From positions 1 through 24,131 of the forward strand of contig JBDTVQ010000052.1 of assembly GCA_040007195.1 (NCBI GenBank): a stretch of DNA of 24,131 bases. Direction: 5' to 3'. A program made the position numbers and the translations under genes. The first letter of the stretch is position 1. Every line of letters starts with the position of its first letter. Source of the DNA: JAFLBB01 sp040007195. GTDB taxonomy: Bacteria > Acidobacteriota > Terriglobia > Bryobacterales > Bryobacteraceae. Shown piece after piece: positions 1-8,008 of this stretch. The notes below the pieces were generated by a model. That model was not told the DNA's origin and made no database searches. It saw nothing but the letters and a program-made list of their open reading frames with translations.

Positions 1-2
1 AG

Positions 3-398
3 GAAGCCGTGGGACACGCGCTGGCATTGGCCAAAGCGCACGGCGCCAAAGTTGTACTCGTGCACGTCGAGGAAGGCGTCACCAGCCAGGTGTATGGCGA
101 GATGGCGTCGACGGCGGAGGTCCAGCGCGGCCGTGGATATTTCGAGGAGATCCTTGCCCGGATCCGCGCGGCGGGCGTTGAGGCTGAGCTTATTGTGCGC
201 CACGCGGCTAATCCCGGCGACGAGATCGTACGCGTGGCGCGAAGCATTGCCCCCGACCTAATTGTGATGGGCGCACACGGACACCGCGGGCTGAAGGACC
301 TGGTCTTCGGGCAGACCATCCAAGGCGTGCGTCACGAATTAGCCGTGCCGATGTTAATCGTGCGCGGCGACCGGCCCGATAAGCCGGCCGGCGGGTGA
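3..398 (+). CDS. Universal stress protein (UspA) domain, 5' partial
   Basis: The reading frame is open to the left edge, so the N-terminus lies outside the window. The visible part is the C-terminal three quarters of a UspA fold. It has a beta strand VVLVHVEEG, a helix, the strand AELIVRH, then DLIVMGAHGHRG followed by LVFGQTIQGVRH and the closing strand VPMLIVR. The GxxG-(9-10)-G[S/T/Q] part is the ATP/phosphate-binding loop of nucleotide-binding Usp proteins. The usual Ser/Thr after the last Gly is replaced here by Gln-Thr. Usp domains act in the cytoplasm in stress adaptation. A loop of this kind (HRGLKDLVFG) is also found at the C-terminus of Nramp-type metal transporters fused to Usp, so this could be the tail of such a fusion. 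That is a suggestion from memory only. The domain call is firm; the full architecture is unknown. Confidence 0.85.
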   Translation, partial: EAVGHALALAKAHGAKVVLVHVEEGVTSQVYGEMASTAEVQRGRGYFEEILARIRAAGVEAELIVRHAANPGDEIVRVARSIAPDLIVMGAHGHRGLKDLVFGQTIQGVRHELAVPMLIVRGDRPDKPAGG

Positions 399-409
399 GG
401 GTGTGAAGT

Positions 410-682
410 TTAGGTATTGAGCGACTTCAGCACCTTGGCCCCTTCGGTGTCGTCGAGGCAGGGCGTGACGTCCATTTCCAGCAAATCGCCCCAGGTTGCG
501 GCCCAGGCGTAGATCGCTTTTGCGTCGTTGGATTCGGCGATGGCGACGCCTTTCATGCTGGCGCCGTGCCAGCGGCCGATCATTTTGACGCCCTTGGGCG
601 GGGCTCCGCCCGTTGCCAGAAATCGCTGCACCGCGGATTGAAAGGTCCCTTGCGGCAATTTCCAGCTCACCATGAATTTCAT
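410..682 (-). CDS. DUF3303 domain protein
   Basis: This 90-residue protein begins MKFMVSWKLP and contains GRWHGASMKGVAI and a WGDLLEMDVTP segment. The pattern is typical of the small DUF3303 family, which has a ferredoxin-like alpha/beta fold (dimeric alpha-beta barrel type) and no established reaction. The length matches the family. A clear GAGGAG ribosome site lies 8 nt before the ATG on the minus strand. The gene converges on the Usp gene with only about 11 bases between the stops. No signal peptide or membrane segment is visible, so it is probably cytoplasmic. Function unknown. Confidence 0.85.
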   Translation of the reverse strand: MKFMVSWKLPQGTFQSAVQRFLATGGAPPKGVKMIGRWHGASMKGVAIAESNDAKAIYAWAATWGDLLEMDVTPCLDDTEGAKVLKSLNT

Positions 683-873
683 ATGCGTTTCTCCTCTTCT
701 GAAATCGGCCGCGCCAAGTGGCGGGCGCGGTCAGAGAGCATACACCGCTCTGGAGTTGGTGGCTAGGGGGGCATGGCTAGGCGGGCAGGCTGGGGGGTAG
801 GGTAAATTTTCACGCCTGGCCGGGTGTTTATCCGGAATTGGGCGATAAGTGGGGAGGAGACGGAGAGGGCCGT

Positions 874-1866
874 ATGGCGGCGATTTGCATCTTGGACGAT
901 GTCGGGATCCTGACCAGCTGGAATGAGGGGGCGTCGCCTCTGCTCGGGGCGGCGGCGGAAGTGCCCGAAGCGGCGCTGGAGAAAGCCGCGCACGCGGGCA
1001 TTTGTGAAACGGAATGGAGCGGCGTGCGCGGACTGATTCAGCCGTTACACGGCCGGCGTGGGGAGCTGATGGGCTACTCGGTGGAACTATGGGACATGAC
1101 GGGGAAGAGGGCCCGCGAAAGCCGGAGCCGGGAACTGGTGTCGATGGTGAGCCACGAGTTGCGAACGCCGCTGACGGCTATCCGCGGGGCGTTGGGGCTG
1201 ATGGCGGCGGGCGTGCTGGGTGTATTGCCGGAGAAGGCGCAGACGGCCGCGGTGATCGCCGAGCGCAACAGCGAGCGGCTGGTGCGGATTGTCAATGACA
1301 TCCTCGACCTGGAGAAGTTCGAAGCGGGCAAACTCACCGTCGAGTGTGCGCCGGTGGATCTCGATGAACTGCTGCGGGCGGCGGCAGAGGCCAATCAGCC
1401 CTACGGCGACAAGTTCGGCGTGCGGTATGCCCTCGAGGGCTCCACGGGTGGAGTGCGCGCCTGCGGGGACTCAGGACGGCTGATGCAGGTGTTGGGCAAC
1501 CTGATGTCGAATGCTGCCAAGTTTTCGCCGGCGGGCAGCGTAGTGGCGTTGCGGATGGAGCGGTTGCCGGAGGGCAGGGTCCGGATGGAGGTGGAGGATC
1601 GCGGGGCGGGCATTCCCGAAGAGTTTCGCGAACAGGTATTCCAGCGATTCGCCCAGGCGGGTGGCGAAAGGGCAAGCGCGGGCGCCGGGCTGGGGCTGAG
1701 CATTTCGCGGGCGTTGGTGGAGGCGATGGGCGGCCAGATTGGATTCGAGACGATGCCGGGACGGGGAACAACCTTTTACGTAGAACTGAACGAGGCGGGG
1801 GGGGACGAAAAAAGCCTTAGGTCTTCGTCAGAAATTCCTCAAGCCCCCGGGGTTATCGCCCGATAA
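874..1866 (+). CDS. Sensor histidine kinase (PAS-like input, HisKA, HATPase_c)
   Basis: This is a soluble-looking sensor kinase of about 330 residues. The first ~85 residues look like a degenerate PAS input domain (ICILDDVGILTSWNEGA). The HisKA H-box is MVSHELRTPLTAIRG, with the phospho-accepting His near residue 94. The ATPase domain follows: an N-box (NLMSNAAKFS, ~209-218), a G1 box (DRGAGIP, ~242) and a G2 box (GAGLGLS, ~270). ATG 874 is preferred because GGAGAGG lies 5 nt upstream; an in-frame TTG at 838 would add 12 residues of poor character. No transmembrane helices are seen, so the signal is probably cytoplasmic. The response regulator starts 50 nt downstream on the same strand, so the two probably form one operon and phosphorelay. 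The input signal cannot be inferred. Confidence 0.93.
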   Translation: MAAICILDDVGILTSWNEGASPLLGAAAEVPEAALEKAAHAGICETEWSGVRGLIQPLHGRRGELMGYSVELWDMTGKRARESRSRELVSMVSHELRTPLTAIRGALGLMAAGVLGVLPEKAQTAAVIAERNSERLVRIVNDILDLEKFEAGKLTVECAPVDLDELLRAAAEANQPYGDKFGVRYALEGSTGGVRACGDSGRLMQVLGNLMSNAAKFSPAGSVVALRMERLPEGRVRMEVEDRGAGIPEEFREQVFQRFAQAGGERASAGAGLGLSISRALVEAMGGQIGFETMPGRGTTFYVELNEAGGDEKSLRSSSEIPQAPGVIAR

Positions 1867-1916
1867 GGGAGAAGCGTGCAACCAGCAGGCTGCGCGGGAA
1901 AGGAGCGTCTACGGGA

Positions 1917-2333
1917 ATGAGATCGCAACTGCGGCGAATCCTTTGCATTGACGACAATGCCGACATCCTGGAAATTGTGAAGCTGGCGCTGGAGGTGGTG
2001 GGCGGGTATTCACTGGCCGTTTGTGGGAGCGGGGAAAGTGGCTTGCGGAAGGCGGCAACATGGAGTCCGGACCTGATCTTATTGGACGTAATGATGCCGG
2101 GCATGGACGGGCTGGCGACGCTGCGCGAACTGCAGGAAAGCATCGATCTGCAGGACATTCCCGTGTTATTCATGACGGCCAGCGTGACGGTGGATGAGCA
2201 GGAGGAGTACTGGCGCTTGGGCGTGGCGGGCGTAATTGGCAAGCCCTTTAATCCCCTCAACTTGGCCGAGCAAGTGGAGACCATGTGGCGGCTGGCACTG
2301 GAGCGCGAGTTGACGGGCGTCCATCCGGAGTGA
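1917..2333 (+). CDS. Single-domain response regulator (CheY-like receiver)
   Basis: This 138-residue protein is a receiver domain only. The acidic pocket is IDDN (residues 11-14), the phospho-acceptor is Asp57 in LILLDVMMPGMDG, the conserved Thr is residue 87 (FMTAS) and the conserved Lys is residue 109 (IGKPF). There is no DNA-binding or enzymatic output domain, so it would act by protein contact or as a phosphorelay intermediate. AAGGAG lies about 12 nt before the ATG. It follows the histidine kinase by 50 nt, which makes that kinase the likely phosphodonor. The last ~20 residues extend past the receiver core without a recognised domain. Confidence 0.93.
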   Translation: MRSQLRRILCIDDNADILEIVKLALEVVGGYSLAVCGSGESGLRKAATWSPDLILLDVMMPGMDGLATLRELQESIDLQDIPVLFMTASVTVDEQEEYWRLGVAGVIGKPFNPLNLAEQVETMWRLALERELTGVHPE

Positions 2334-2450
2334 GACGGCGGCGGGACACCTGTGTCCAACTGACTCGCCCGGCCCTTTTTGCACCAATCTAACTCCTTTA
2401 GAATGATGCGCTGGAATTGGACCGGCGAGTGCTCGTATAAATCGCGAGAA

Positions 2451-3008
2451 ATGCCACGCCCACTCATTCCCGCCATCTTGGTTCTGGCTGGCGCACTTGC
2501 CTCCGGGCCGGGACAGGCAGCGACTCTCGAACGGCTTTCGATGGACGAGATGATCCAGAAGTCGACCGAGATTGTGCGCGGGCGCGTAACGACGCTGGGG
2601 GTTTCGACGAAAGGCTCGATTCTATACACCCTGGCCCGGGTGGAGGTATTGGAGCGTTGGAAAGGCGCCTCCGCGGAGTCCGTGGAAGTATGGATTCCGG
2701 GCGGGCGGAGCGGGAATCTGCGGCAGACTTTTTCGGGAGCGCCTGCGCTTGCCGTGGGCAGCGAGTACGTGTTGTTCCTGTGGGCGGGGACGAGCGGCAA
2801 CCGGCAGGTGATTGGCTTTTCGCAGGGCGCATTCGATGTGAAGCTGGACGCCAAAGGAAACCTGCAGATGCAGCGGGCGGCCTCTTCGGAAACAATGCTC
2901 GACGAGCGTGGCGTGCAAGTGGGAGACGTCCCGGTCCGGATGAGCTTGATCGAACTGCGCCAGAAGTTGAAGGCGAGCCTCGGCGCCGCGCAGGGGAGTG
3001 CCGAATAG
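2451..3008 (+). CDS. Small exported protein of unknown function
   Basis: The start at 2451 gives a Sec signal peptide (PRPLIPAILVLAGALASGPGQAA), whereas the more 5' TTG at 2379 would bury it, so the ATG is chosen. A TATAAA hexamer ends 9 nt before the ATG and no Shine-Dalgarno is visible, consistent with a leaderless message. The mature part is about 160 residues, mostly beta, with the opening MDEMIQKSTEIVRGRV and a central strand-rich GSEYVLFLWAG segment. It is reminiscent of small exported proteins that accompany secreted matrixin-like proteases, but no named family is claimed. Its 3' end sits at the start of the metalloprotease gene, so the two are probably co-transcribed and functionally linked (partner or pro-factor). 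That link is inference. Confidence 0.75.
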   Translation: MPRPLIPAILVLAGALASGPGQAATLERLSMDEMIQKSTEIVRGRVTTLGVSTKGSILYTLARVEVLERWKGASAESVEVWIPGGRSGNLRQTFSGAPALAVGSEYVLFLWAGTSGNRQVIGFSQGAFDVKLDAKGNLQMQRAASSETMLDERGVQVGDVPVRMSLIELRQKLKASLGAAQGSAE

Positions 3009-3012
3009 TCCA

Positions 3013-5532
3013 ATGCCGAGCGTGATTCAGCGGGCCTTGCGAGCTTCGGCACTGATACTGGCCTTAACGGCCGGCGCGCAAGCCTACTATCACTTTGTTC
3101 ATTTCGTTTCGCGGCAAGGCCCGTTCACGCCGATTCCGGAGAAGTTCGACCTGGACGCGCTGCTGAACAAGACGGTGTTCTTCATCGTGAGCGAGACCGG
3201 TCCGGCGGCTGTGGCCCCGGGCGACAGTATTGAGGCCATCGGAAGCCAGTTGCGGCTGGCGGCCAAGGCTTGGAACGATGTGGCGACCTCGGATCTGCGG
3301 ATTGCCTTTGGCGGGTTTGCGCAGCCGGGGGCATTCCAGAGTTCGCCGGTTGTGGAAGTGGTCTTTGACGAAGTGCCTCCGGGGCTGGTTGCCGCCGGCG
3401 GCGTAACGGCGCGGGGCACGGTGGCGAACGGTCCTAATGGGGCCTTTATTCCAATCCAGCGATCGACGGTGATCATGCGCCGCGATCTGACCGAGCGTCC
3501 CAGCTGGACCGAGGCGCTGTTCCTGACAATGGTGCACGAGTTGGGTCATACGCTCGGACTGCAGCACACGATGACCTCGAGCGCGATGTCGACCGAGATT
3601 ACGCGGGCGATGACGAAGGCGAGCCCGCTGAGCCCCGACGATGTGGCCGGCATTTCGCTGTTGTATCCGGCGCAGGGCTATCTGGCATCGACGGGAACCA
3701 TCGCGGGGCGCGTGGCGATCGGCGCCGAGGCCGTGAATCTGGCGAGCGTTGTGGCGCTATCGCCCGACGGCTCGGCCATCAGCGCGCTGACCAACCCCGA
3801 CGGGACCTACACCTTGCAGGGCCTGCCTCCGGGATCGTACTACCTGTATGCGCATCCTCTTCCGCCGCAGTTGTCGGTGGAGTCGTTCCCGGCGAACATC
3901 ACGCCGCCATCGGATCTGGAGGGGCGTCCTATCCCGGCAAGCGGTTCTTTCGATACCGTCTTTTTCCCGGGCGTGAAGAACGCCGCGTTGGCGACGATTA
4001 TTACGGTGGGCGCCGGGTCGCAGGTGAATGGAATCGACTTCAACGTGAAGCGGCGCACGGCGCCGGCCATCTATGCCGTGCAGACGTACAGCTATCCGGG
4101 GCCTGTAGCGGTGAAGCCGGCATTCCTGAACACCTACGGCGGCAGGAACTACTTCATCGCCGCCGGAGTTGGCCTGACGACGGCGACGGGCGTGACGCCT
4201 GGGTTGCAGATGAGCGTGATTGGCGGCTCGGCCGTGATTGCGCCGGGAAGCATCCGGCCCTATCCCTCGGATGGACGCTATATGACGGCCGATTTCAATC
4301 TGGCCCCCTTCCCGGGCGAAGGCAGCAAGCACCTGGTGTTTGCCGCGGGCGACGATATTTACGTCCTGCCGGGCGGCTTCCACATTGTGAACCGCGCGCC
4401 TCCGGTGATCTCGTCGATTGCGCCCGACGTGGACCAGGCGGGCAACCCCGTGTTCCATGTGAACGGCACTGGTCTGACGGCCGATACACGGATCCTGTTC
4501 GATGGAGCGGTGGCGACGACCCGCAGCTTCAACGCGACAACGGGCCTGGTGGTGAACGCCCCGGCATCGCCGCCGGGACATACAGCCACGGTGGTCGCCC
4601 TCAATCGCGATGGGCAGAGCAGCCTCTTCCTGCAGGGCAATCAACCACCCACGTTCGAATTGGACGCAGGCGACACGCCGTCCTTCACAGTGACGCCGAA
4701 TCTGCTTTCGGCGGGGACGGAAACGATGGTGGAGATTCTGGGTACGGGCACGAACTTTCAAAGCGGACAGGTGGCCTTGGCCTTCGGTTCGGCCGACGCG
4801 GTGGTGCGCCGGTTGTGGGTCACCGGACCGAACCGGATTGTGGCCAACGTCGTGGTTGCTGCCAATGCGACGCAGGGCGGGCTGATGGTGACCGTTGTGA
4901 ACGGTTTACGGACGACCGGCTTGCCGAATGGAATCCAGGTGAATCCGGGTGCCCGCGCGACGGTTCGCGGAGCGGTGACCGAAGCAGGCTCGGGACGCCT
5001 GGACGTGGTTCCCGGTTCGGCCGCCGTGGCACAACTGGCGGGATTGAGTTCCGAGCAGGGCCAGGTGCAGGTGACCTTGAACGGGAGCCCGGTGCAATCG
5101 GCGGGCATCTCGGGTGGCGTGCTCACGTTTACGATTCCCTCGGGGACGCCCGCCGGTCCGGCGGCGCTGCGGGTGAAGGTGAATAGCGAAGAACTGCCGC
5201 CGATCGCTGTGTCGGTGGATCTGCCGCCGCCTTCGATCGCGGGCGTATTCTCGGGTGGCACGAAGATCGACCTGACGCGTCCGGCGCGGCCGGGCGAGGT
5301 GATTACAGTTGTGGTGGCAGGCGCCGGTGACTTGGGGGGCGAAGTGGCCTCGTCACGATTGAAGGTGCAGGTGGATGGCCAGCTTTTGCCGGTGCTGCAG
5401 ATTGGCCAGAACGCCGATGGCACCTACAGTGTCCAGGTGCAGCTCGACGGAGCGCTCACGGCCGGAGCGCACATGCTCACCGTGGCCGTCGACGCGCGGG
5501 TCTCGCCCATGTTGAGCCTGCCGGTGCGCTAA
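3013..5532 (+). CDS. Secreted matrixin-like zinc metalloprotease with IPT/TIG-like repeats
   Basis: This is an exported protein of about 839 residues. A signal peptide (SVIQRALRASALILALTAGAQA) is followed by a metzincin catalytic domain. The zinc motif HELGHTLGLQH is at about residues 175-185, and a Met-turn candidate (SSAMSTEI) follows about 10 residues later. Next comes a carboxypeptidase-regulatory/CNA-B-like beta domain (~230-300, TNPDGTYTLQGLPPGSYYLYA). After that are IPT/TIG-like Ig folds (from ~465, PPVISSIAPDV, and ~560). The C-terminal beta domain resembles the Solibacter-type C-terminal modules. The start is ambiguous. GTG 2998 directly follows AGGGGAG with no room for a spacer, and ATG 3013 is about 15 nt from it, giving a clean signal peptide. 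The coding regions of this gene and the upstream exported gene abut or overlap. Probable role: extracellular proteolysis. Confidence 0.9.
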   Translation: MPSVIQRALRASALILALTAGAQAYYHFVHFVSRQGPFTPIPEKFDLDALLNKTVFFIVSETGPAAVAPGDSIEAIGSQLRLAAKAWNDVATSDLRIAFGGFAQPGAFQSSPVVEVVFDEVPPGLVAAGGVTARGTVANGPNGAFIPIQRSTVIMRRDLTERPSWTEALFLTMVHELGHTLGLQHTMTSSAMSTEITRAMTKASPLSPDDVAGISLLYPAQGYLASTGTIAGRVAIGAEAVNLASVVALSPDGSAISALTNPDGTYTLQGLPPGSYYLYAHPLPPQLSVESFPANITPPSDLEGRPIPASGSFDTVFFPGVKNAALATIITVGAGSQVNGIDFNVKRRTAPAIYAVQTYSYPGPVAVKPAFLNTYGGRNYFIAAGVGLTTATGVTPGLQMSVIGGSAVIAPGSIRPYPSDGRYMTADFNLAPFPGEGSKHLVFAAGDDIYVLPGGFHIVNRAPPVISSIAPDVDQAGNPVFHVNGTGLTADTRILFDGAVATTRSFNATTGLVVNAPASPPGHTATVVALNRDGQSSLFLQGNQPPTFELDAGDTPSFTVTPNLLSAGTETMVEILGTGTNFQSGQVALAFGSADAVVRRLWVTGPNRIVANVVVAANATQGGLMVTVVNGLRTTGLPNGIQVNPGARATVRGAVTEAGSGRLDVVPGSAAVAQLAGLSSEQGQVQVTLNGSPVQSAGISGGVLTFTIPSGTPAGPAALRVKVNSEELPPIAVSVDLPPPSIAGVFSGGTKIDLTRPARPGEVITVVVAGAGDLGGEVASSRLKVQVDGQLLPVLQIGQNADGTYSVQVQLDGALTAGAHMLTVAVDARVSPMLSLPVR

Positions 5533-5560
5533 GAGCCGCGCGTACATACCTACCAACGAA

Positions 5561-6465
5561 CTACGCGCCCTGGGCCGCTTGCTCGGCCCTTTCCAAACGT
5601 TGCCGGGCACGCGACACGCGGGGATGGCCGGACCCGAAATCGCACTCCGCGGTCTGGCAGGCGCGGCGCAGGGTTTCGAGCGATTCGGCGATTTGGCCCA
5701 GTTCCCGCTGAGCGGTGGCGAGGTGAAACTGGTAGCGCGTGACGTCGATGTTATCGGGCTTGGCGGCCATGCCGGTCCAATGGGCGACTTTCTCTTTGAA
5801 GAGCTGTTCGGCCTGGACGAAGTCACGGTTAGCGAGGGCGAGATCGGGTGCGCTCATGGACTTGATGGTGACTTCCGAGAGCGTTTTGCCCTGCTTGGCC
5901 AGTGACTCCGTGAGGATTCTTCGCTCGTATTCGATGCACTGGAGTACGATGTCGCGGGCATCGTCGAAGCGTTCCAGTTCGAGCAGCACGTCGGCCAGGC
6001 GCTGAAGCGAAAAGATGGACATGGCCGGTCGAGGCCGCGTTCGATGGTTTGCGCCGCCCTGCGGAATTCGCGTTCGGCTTGGACGAAGTCCGCCTGGTCG
6101 TAGCGGAGGTCGCCGAGGAGGTTACGGACCATGGAGATCTTCGACTGCTTCTGGCAGTGGCCGCTCAGTTCGTAGCCTTCAATGGCGTGTTCGAGCAGCG
6201 GGACCGCCTCGTCGAACTGTCCTTGTAAATAGGCGGCCTGACCGCACAGGAGATCGAGTTCCGCTGTGTAGAAATGGGCTGAGGGGCCGGGCTTCAAGCG
6301 GGCGGCTGCCTCGCGGGCTAACGCCGAATGGTGGGCGAAGATCTTCCAGTTGCGCGCTGATACCGCGCGCTGGGCTTGCAGTTGTTGGGCCAGGAGATGC
6401 CGAGTGCTTGTGGGCCAGAACAGGAAGAGCGCCACGGCGGCGATGAAGGCGAGGATCCACCACAT
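5561..6465 (-). pseudogene. TPR membrane protein interrupted by a -1 frameshift
   Basis: Read on the minus strand, the first ~147 codons encode an N-terminal membrane anchor (WWILAFIAAVALFLFWP) and TPR-like helices (YTAELDLLCGQAAYLQGQF, FVQAEREFRRAAQTIERG). After GLDRP the frame turns into Ser/Pro-rich nonsense. The frame one base away continues the protein as MSIFSLQRLADVLLELERF and further TPR helices to the stop at 5561. Supplying one base near 6022-6025 joins the halves into about 300 residues. There is no homopolymer at the junction (GGCCATG). This is either a sequencing or assembly error, a recent inactivating deletion, or two overlapping genes; the last is unlikely because the helical repeat is cut. 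Binding partner unknown. Confidence 0.7.
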
Positions 6466-6539
6466 AGGGAAATGATCGTCCGCGACTGAAGTTTCCTTGA
6501 GGACGCCTAGTGCTTGGGGGGCGTGTTATCGTCGTTTTG

Positions 6540-6818
6540 ATGGCGTTTGAGTCCGATAAAACCATGTATGAGATTTACCGCGAGACAACGTATGCGTTGG
6601 AATATCGCGTGGTGTACTTCACGGAGTTGCAAGACCATAACAAAGAACACGAGATCAACCGCGCGATGGCGGGCGAACATTTCTGCGATGGTTTCATCAA
6701 GGACTTCGAGAAGGACAAGGCCAAAGAGATTATCAGCGGCATCCTCTCGCGGATGAATAGCGGCGAGCGTTTGTCGCCGGAAGACATCACGCGCGAGTTG
6801 GGGCCGCACGCGGCGTAA
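6540..6818 (+). CDS. Small charged hypothetical protein
   Basis: This protein of about 92 residues begins MAFESDKTMYEIYRET and is rich in Glu, Lys, Asp and Arg. It looks mainly helical (FIKDFEKDKAKEIISGILSRM, then ERLSPEDITREL). I do not recognise a family. The start at ATG 6540 is preferred over GTG 6510 because a TATCGT hexamer ends 7 nt before it, fitting a leaderless transcript; the extra 10 residues from the GTG have no recognisable character. The sequence is not a shadow of another gene: it has a typical protein composition and the opposite strand encodes nothing plausible here. No signal peptide or membrane segment. It diverges from the frameshifted TPR gene. Function unknown. Confidence 0.65.
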   Translation: MAFESDKTMYEIYRETTYALEYRVVYFTELQDHNKEHEINRAMAGEHFCDGFIKDFEKDKAKEIISGILSRMNSGERLSPEDITRELGPHAA

Positions 6819-6956
6819 GCTCGCGACCGGCCGGGAGACCTGGCGGGAGGCCTGCCTCAAGGCGAGTAGCAGACTGACCGGGCAGGGCTTGCCGGACGGC
6901 GAGTGGGCGACCGGCCGCGCCAGGCTTGCCCGGCGAGCCGCACAGCGGTCGCGCGA

Positions 6957-7163
6957 TTAGCTCGCGGCCAGGATATAGCTGTAGACGATGCGTTCCCAGA
7001 GGGTCAATGGACCTTGCGTATCGTGGGCGCCGCGCGAAGCTTCCAGATAGTGAACAAAGCGCGAGGCGCGATACGGCAACGCGGCCGTGTAGGTATTGGT
7101 TTGCGCCGCCAGGACAAGCCCAAGAAGCAGAACGGCAGAGGTGCGTGAGATGAGGCGTGTCAT
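6957..7163 (-). CDS. Tiny exported or membrane-anchored hypothetical protein
   Basis: This 68-residue product has an N-terminal hydrophobic segment (TSAVLLLGLVLAAQTNTYTAA) that looks like a signal peptide or single anchor. A ~40-residue tail follows, rich in aromatics (RFVHYLEASRG, LWERIVYSYILAAS). GGAGA lies 7 nt before the ATG on the minus strand, a well-placed ribosome site and the main support for a real gene. No family is recognised. It is transcribed away from the tandem-repeat region next door. Confidence 0.55.
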   Translation of the reverse strand: MTRLISRTSAVLLLGLVLAAQTNTYTAALPYRASRFVHYLEASRGAHDTQGPLTLWERIVYSYILAAS

Positions 7164-7256
7164 GGAAATCTCTCCGTCTTGCCTATGAAGACGAACGAAA
7201 GCGGCTGGAAGTTTGCGGCCGCGGCGAACTTAACAGAACATTTACGCGGACGCGGT

Positions 7257-7334
7257 GGATGCGGCGCGGGGGCGTGGCGGATGCGGCGGGGGGGCGTGGC
7301 CGAATGCGGCGCGGGGGCGTGGCGGATGCGGCGC
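7257..7334. repeat. 22-bp tandem repeat, about 3.5 copies
   Basis: Three consecutive units of 22, 22 and 23 bases (7257-7278, 7279-7300, 7301-7323) share the pattern GRATGCGGCG-G-rich-CGTGGC. A fourth partial unit follows (7324-7334). The array lies between the divergent starts of the tiny exported gene and the DinB gene. Units are close to two helical turns long, so repeated protein-binding sites are possible. Simple slippage expansion of GC-rich DNA is the plainer explanation. Confidence 0.8.
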
Positions 7335-7399
7335 AGATCCGAATGATTGCCGCGCGAAGTGAGCCGAAATCGCACACCGTTGCGCGTAGTATGGAGACT

Positions 7400-7918
7400 A
7401 TGAACCAGAGGCCGGCAAAGGACGAAGCGGCGGAATATTTTTGGGCCTATATCGATAAGGTCCCAGGCGACGACATTGTTGCGGCGCTCAAGGCGCAGAC
7501 GGCGGAGTTCACGGCTCTACTGGGGCGCGTGAGCGAGGAAGCCTCGCTGGGGCGGTACGAGCCATGGAAGTGGAGCGTGCGCGAGGTAACGGGTCATATC
7601 AACGACTGCGAACGCGTGTTTGCGTACCGGGCGTTGTGGTTCGCGCGCGGCCTGGAGGGCGGGCTGCCTTCGATGGACCAGGATGCGTGCGTGGCCCATG
7701 CCGGGAGCAACGGCGTGACGATGGCGGCGCTGGCGGCGGAGTTTCAGGCCGTCCGTGCGGCGACGATGGCGATGGTGAAGTCGCTGCCGGCCGAGGCGTG
7801 GGACCGGCGAGGCGTTTCGAGCGGCATGCCGTTATCGGTACGCGGGGCGGTGTGGATCATCTGCGGGCATGTGGAGCATCACACGCAGCTGTTCCGCGAG
7901 CGGTATGGCCTGAGTTAA
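7400..7918 (+). CDS. DinB/YfiT-family protein
   Basis: This soluble four-helix-bundle protein has about 172 residues. The DinB/YfiT family usually coordinates a divalent metal with three His residues. Candidates here are the His in SVREVTGHINDCERV and the cluster GHVEHHTQLFRERYG near the C-terminus. Other family features are a WKWSVREV segment before the first His and a helical RALWFARG following. Known relatives include metal-dependent thiol transferases (bacillithiol- or mycothiol-dependent), but the substrate cannot be predicted. ATG 7400 is chosen because TAGTAT (7387-7392) ends 7 nt upstream, suggesting leaderless translation; ATG 7391 in the same frame would add only three residues and overlap that hexamer. 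It stands alone, upstream of an exported gene. Confidence 0.85.
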   Translation: MNQRPAKDEAAEYFWAYIDKVPGDDIVAALKAQTAEFTALLGRVSEEASLGRYEPWKWSVREVTGHINDCERVFAYRALWFARGLEGGLPSMDQDACVAHAGSNGVTMAALAAEFQAVRAATMAMVKSLPAEAWDRRGVSSGMPLSVRGAVWIICGHVEHHTQLFRERYGLS

Positions 7919-7945
7919 AACAGATAATCAAATCTGAATATCCCC

Positions 7946-7974
7946 TTGTGCTGGACTGAGCGAAGCCCTATAGT
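7946..7974 (+). promoter_or_regulatory. Candidate sigma70-type promoter for the exported gene at 8009
   Basis: TTGTGC (7946-7951) and TATAGT (7969-7974) are separated by exactly 17 bases. A start site near 7981 would give a leader of about 28 nt carrying the GAGG ribosome site at 8000. Assigned by eye only. Confidence 0.4.
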
Positions 7975-8008
7975 GGACGGCGCCATTCCGGCGGATTGTG
8001 AGGGGATT

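Noticed and set aside
838..873. TTG start for the histidine kinase
   Set aside because: ATG 874 has GGAGAGG at a good distance and the added 12 residues have no domain character.
1853..3052. Minus-strand frame of about 400 codons across the response regulator and exported gene
   Set aside because: Ser/Pro/Arg-rich shadow sequence; the plus-strand genes have clear motifs, signal peptide and ribosome sites.
7257..7334. CRISPR-like array
   Set aside because: Units are contiguous with no unique spacers.
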